24,312 bases of DNA. It comes from Actinomycetes bacterium. GTDB lineage: Bacteria; Actinomycetota; Actinomycetes; Streptosporangiales; Streptosporangiaceae. Positions 21,959 through 24,312 of this stretch are shown here, in pieces (the stretch's first letter is position 1; every line of letters starts with the position of its first letter). The stretch is taken from positions 1 to 24,312 of the forward strand of contig JAOPYP010000839.1 of the NCBI GenBank assembly GCA_025964635.1, given 5' to 3'. The notes under the pieces were generated by a model. The model ran no database searches and had not been told where the DNA came from. It saw nothing but the letters and a program-made list of their open reading frames with translations. The position numbers and the translations under genes were made by a program.

Positions 21959-23193
21959 CGCACACCTCCCGTGCTCGGCGTGCCCGTGCTCGGCGTGCCA
22001 GCGGCCGGCGTACTGGTTCTGCTCGCCGCGGGACTGCCCGGCGGGGCTGGCGGGGCTGATCCGCCCGGGCCCGGCTCACGCCGGCGAGCCTGCGCGACCC
22101 GCCATTTGGTGACGAACTCGGCCCCGGTCGGCACGATCCCGCGCGGCAGGAACAGGATGACGGCCAGGAAGAGCACGCCGAGGACGATGTCGCTGACATA
22201 GCCGTTGGTGAAGGTGATGCCGATCCACTGCTGGAGCGGCTCCAGGATCAGCGCGCCGAGCACCGGGCCGGCCAGCGTGCCGAACCCGCCCAGGAAGGCC
22301 ATCAGCGCGACGGTCAGGTCGAACAGGGGATTGAACGCGGTCTCGGGCAGCGCCTGGCCGATGAAGAACCACCACAGGCCGCCGATCATGCCGCTGATCC
22401 CGCCCGAGATGGCGTACGCGATGAGCTTCACCTTCATGGTCCGCACGCCCAGGCCCTGGGCCCGGTCCTCGTCGTCCCGGATGGCCAGCAGCTGGAGGCC
22501 GAACCGGGAGTTCCGGATCAGCCAGGACAGCGTGATGGTGCCCACCGCGATGATCAGGCCGACGTAGTAAAAGGGGTTGTTGTAGTCGGACGCGGACCAC
22601 AGGAAGAAGGGTGAGCTCAGGCCCTGGTTGCCGCCGGTGAAGCTGAGGTTGAACGCCATCAGCTGGAAGATGAAGAAGAACGCGATGGTGATCACGACGA
22701 ACGTGTGCCGCCGGACCCGCAGCGCGATCAGCCCGAGCGGGACCGCGACCAGCGCGGCCACCAGCCCGCCCAGCGGCAGCAGCGCGAAGATGTCCCCGCC
22801 GGGCAGCTTCCACTGCTTGGTCAGCAGGCCCACGGTGTAGGCGCCGGTGCCGAAGAACACCGCATGGCCGAGCGCGATGTAGCCGGTGTAGCCGGAGAAC
22901 AGGTTCCAGGCCGCCACGGCGCCCACGTAGATCATGGTGTCCACGGCGAACTGGGTGTACAGCGCGTTGGTGATGACCAGCGGGAAGATCACCGCGATGA
23001 ACAGCAGGACCCCGAGGAGTCCCAGCCGGATCGCCGTGGCCCGCCGGTCCCGTCCCGCCGGCGCCTGGACCGTGCCGCCTGCCTGGGCCGGGCCCGCGTT
23101 CACAGTGCCCTGACTCATAGTTCCCTCACTCACCGTGTCCCGATTCGCTGTGCCCCCATTGGCTGGACCCCTATTGGCTGGGCCCCCGTTCAC
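21955..23193 (-). CDS. livM: ABC transporter permease, LivM type, with repeat extensions at both ends
   Basis: This is a membrane permease of the HAAT importer with about ten hydrophobic segments. The LivM-typical GYTGYIALGHAVFFGTGAYT and GGFGTLAGPVLGALIL blocks are present. Both ends carry extra repeat-derived sequence: an N-terminal stretch of pentapeptides (NGGPA NRGPA NGGTA) and a C-terminal TSTPAAGTPSTG tail. The start is uncertain. GTG at 23193 overlaps the livH stop as GTGA and would translate the whole repeat (412 residues). ATG at 23118 has a better ribosome site (GAGGG) and would skip most of it. GTG 23133 is also possible. The core is unambiguous. Confidence 0.88.
   Translation of the reverse strand: MNGGPANRGPANGGTANRDTVSEGTMSQGTVNAGPAQAGGTVQAPAGRDRRATAIRLGLLGVLLFIAVIFPLVITNALYTQFAVDTMIYVGAVAAWNLFSGYTGYIALGHAVFFGTGAYTVGLLTKQWKLPGGDIFALLPLGGLVAALVAVPLGLIALRVRRHTFVVITIAFFFIFQLMAFNLSFTGGNQGLSSPFFLWSASDYNNPFYYVGLIIAVGTITLSWLIRNSRFGLQLLAIRDDEDRAQGLGVRTMKVKLIAYAISGGISGMIGGLWWFFIGQALPETAFNPLFDLTVALMAFLGGFGTLAGPVLGALILEPLQQWIGITFTNGYVSDIVLGVLFLAVILFLPRGIVPTGAEFVTKWRVAQARRREPGPGGSAPPAPPGSPAASRTSTPAAGTPSTGTPSTGGVR
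21968..22012. repeat. 15-bp tandem repeat at the livM 3' end
   Basis: cccgtgctcggcgtg occurs twice perfectly (21968-21982, 21983-21997), followed by a degraded unit (21998-22012). It encodes the GTPST-type C-terminal tail of LivM. Confidence 0.7.
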
Positions 23194-23194
23194 T
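23090..23194. repeat. 15-bp degenerate repeat at the livH/livM junction
   Basis: Seven consecutive 15-base units of the form gtgcccccattggct / gggcccccgttcact (23090-23104 through 23180-23194) are clearly periodic but none are identical. The array includes the livH stop codon and the putative livM GTG, and spans the alternative livM starts. Confidence 0.75.
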
Positions 23195-24074
23195 GGGCTC
23201 TCGCCGCCTTGCGGCCGAGCAGGCCCTGCGGGCGGAAGGCCAGCACGACCACGAGGGCGCCATAGAAGACCACCACCGACCAGCTGGGTGACCACAGCAC
23301 GGTCACCACCCCCTCGAGCGTGATCATGAAGATGGCCGCGACCATGGCCCCGGCGATACTGCCCAGGCCGCCGAGGATGACGATCGCGAGCAGCCGGGAA
23401 ATCAGGTCATACCCGGTGTTCGGGTTGAAGCCGCCCCCAGTGGCGCCGAAGACCATCCCGCCCGCGGCGGTGACGGCCACCCCGATCCCGAACGTGAGCG
23501 CCTGCACCCGGTTCACGTTGATGCCCACGATCCGGGCCGCGGTGTGATCCTGCATGGTGGCCCGGATGGTCCGGCCGAACTGGGTCCGGTACAGGGTGTA
23601 GTAGATGCCCACGACGAGCACCAGGGCCATCAGGAACCCGTAGATGTAGATGTAGTTCAGGTAGAACCCGAATATCTTCGGCCCCGTCGTGGTGTACGAG
23701 GCGCTCAGGTTGACGTAGTTCGAGCCGAAGATGATGTACAGGATTCCCTCGATGATGATCGCCACCGCGTAGGTCGCGAGCAGGGACATCGAGGTCCGTT
23801 CCCGGCCGCGCAGCGGCCTGATGAAGGCCCACTGGATCGCGACCCCGACGATGAACATCGCCGGGACAGTCACCAGCAGGCCCACGAACAGGTCGAGGTG
23901 CAGGTGGACGGAGAGCACGTAGCTGAGGTAGCCACCCAGCACGACCAGGATCCCCTGGGCGATGTTGATGATGTCCAGCACCCCGAAGATCAGCGTCAGC
24001 CCGACGGCCATCAGGGCATAGACACTGCCCCCGAGGATGCCATCGACGATCGCCTCACTGAGTTGACGTCCCAT
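23190..24074 (-). CDS. livH: ABC transporter permease, LivH type
   Basis: This is a membrane permease of the HAAT importer, 294 residues with about eight hydrophobic segments. The N-terminus GILGGSVYALMAVGLTLIFG and the blocks FGATGGGFNPNTGYDLISRL and ILGGLGSIAGAMVAAIFM are typical of LivH. The start is ATG at 24074; the purine-rich AAGCGGAG directly upstream is a poor ribosome site, and no in-frame alternative is seen. It follows the binding-protein gene after 70 bases. Confidence 0.92.
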   Translation of the reverse strand: MGRQLSEAIVDGILGGSVYALMAVGLTLIFGVLDIINIAQGILVVLGGYLSYVLSVHLHLDLFVGLLVTVPAMFIVGVAIQWAFIRPLRGRERTSMSLLATYAVAIIIEGILYIIFGSNYVNLSASYTTTGPKIFGFYLNYIYIYGFLMALVLVVGIYYTLYRTQFGRTIRATMQDHTAARIVGINVNRVQALTFGIGVAVTAAGGMVFGATGGGFNPNTGYDLISRLLAIVILGGLGSIAGAMVAAIFMITLEGVVTVLWSPSWSVVVFYGALVVVLAFRPQGLLGRKAARAQ

Positions 24075-24144
24075 CTCCGCTTCATGCCCTTCATCCTGCT
24101 CACTGGTGGTGGAGGCGGGCCGCCTACCCTGCGGACCCGCTGGT

Positions 24145-24312
24145 TCAGCCGCTCTGCCCCCACGGGGGCTTGGTGGCCACGATCTGGCTCGACCCCGGGT
24201 CGGCCGCTGGCAGCACCTGGTTGAAGCTGCCGCCCGGCTGCCACTGGTAGATGAAGCCGGTTCCCCCGTTGTTCTGGCCGATCGCCGAGAACCTCACCGA
24301 CCCCTGCACGGT
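24145..24312 (-). CDS. ABC transporter substrate-binding protein (partial, N-terminus beyond right edge)
   Basis: Only the last 55 residues are visible. They read SVRFSAIGQNNGGTGFIYQW, a short linker, then QIVATKPPWGQSG before the TGA. This is the usual C-terminal end of LivK/Peripla_BP_6 proteins (F-x-x-x-GQN..., then a W-x-P-like end). Its place directly upstream of livH supports an extracytoplasmic ligand-binding lipoprotein for this importer. Ligand specificity cannot be assessed from this fragment. Confidence 0.8.
   Translation of the reverse strand, partial: TVQGSVRFSAIGQNNGGTGFIYQWQPGGSFNQVLPAADPGSSQIVATKPPWGQSG

Noticed and set aside
23090..23194. CRISPR-like array
   Set aside because: Units are contiguous 15-mers without spacers and lie in coding sequence; this is a degenerate minisatellite.

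Overview
The window comes from a very GC-rich actinomycete chromosome. The evidence is GC-saturated third codon positions, frequent GTG/TTG starts, ATGA/GTGA stop-start overlaps and several actinobacterial gene families. It resembles Streptosporangiales/Frankiales-type genomes, but this is an inference from style; no rRNA or other phylogenetic marker is present. I see 24 protein genes (two cut by the window edges), no tRNA or rRNA, no CRISPR array and no insertion sequence. No gene-free stretch exceeds 300 bases; the largest is about 233 bases at 16384-16616.

Left part (1-3788): a lysine degradation divergon. kamD (lysine 5,6-aminomutase alpha, cut by the left edge) and kdd (3,5-diaminohexanoate dehydrogenase) run left, and kamA (lysine 2,3-aminomutase) runs right from a shared ~128-bp control region holding a 20-bp near-perfect palindrome. 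Together they encode the first three steps of the pathway known from lysine-fermenting anaerobes. Next (3796-6423) is an MFS transporter and a cytochrome P450 that closely resembles CYP199A para-methoxybenzoate oxidases, including the residues that hold the substrate carboxylate.

Middle (6530-11069): mostly single genes. These are a small unknown protein, prolipoprotein diacylglyceryl transferase (lgt) with a repeat-rich tail, a PPOX-fold flavin/F420-type protein, an O-methyltransferase, and a GntR/UTRA regulator coupled to a GNAT acetyltransferase.

11219-15762: a compact divergent four-gene block. One arm is glucosyl-3-phosphoglycerate synthase translationally coupled to a GT4 glycosyltransferase. 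The other is a Gfo/Idh/MocA oxidoreductase coupled to a medium-chain dehydrogenase without zinc ligands. It looks like a dedicated glycoside or compatible-solute pathway whose product I cannot name, and it is my best candidate for an undescribed system.

Right part (15835-24312): a glycine-zipper DUF1269-type protein, a PYROXD2/CrtI-like FAD oxidoreductase, and a leftward run. That run contains a branched-chain-amino-acid-type ABC importer (substrate-binding protein, livH, livM, livG, livF), an ACMSD-like amidohydrolase with an apparent TTG start overlapping the livF stop, and a DHDPS/NAL-family aldolase that lacks the catalytic tyrosine. This reads as uptake and catabolism of a small organic acid.

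A theme across the window is a set of 15-bp-period minisatellites at six places (kdd-kamD spacer, kdd, the MFS gene, the lgt tail, and both ends of livM). In coding sequence they make pentapeptide repeats in linkers or tails, and three of them share a core sequence.
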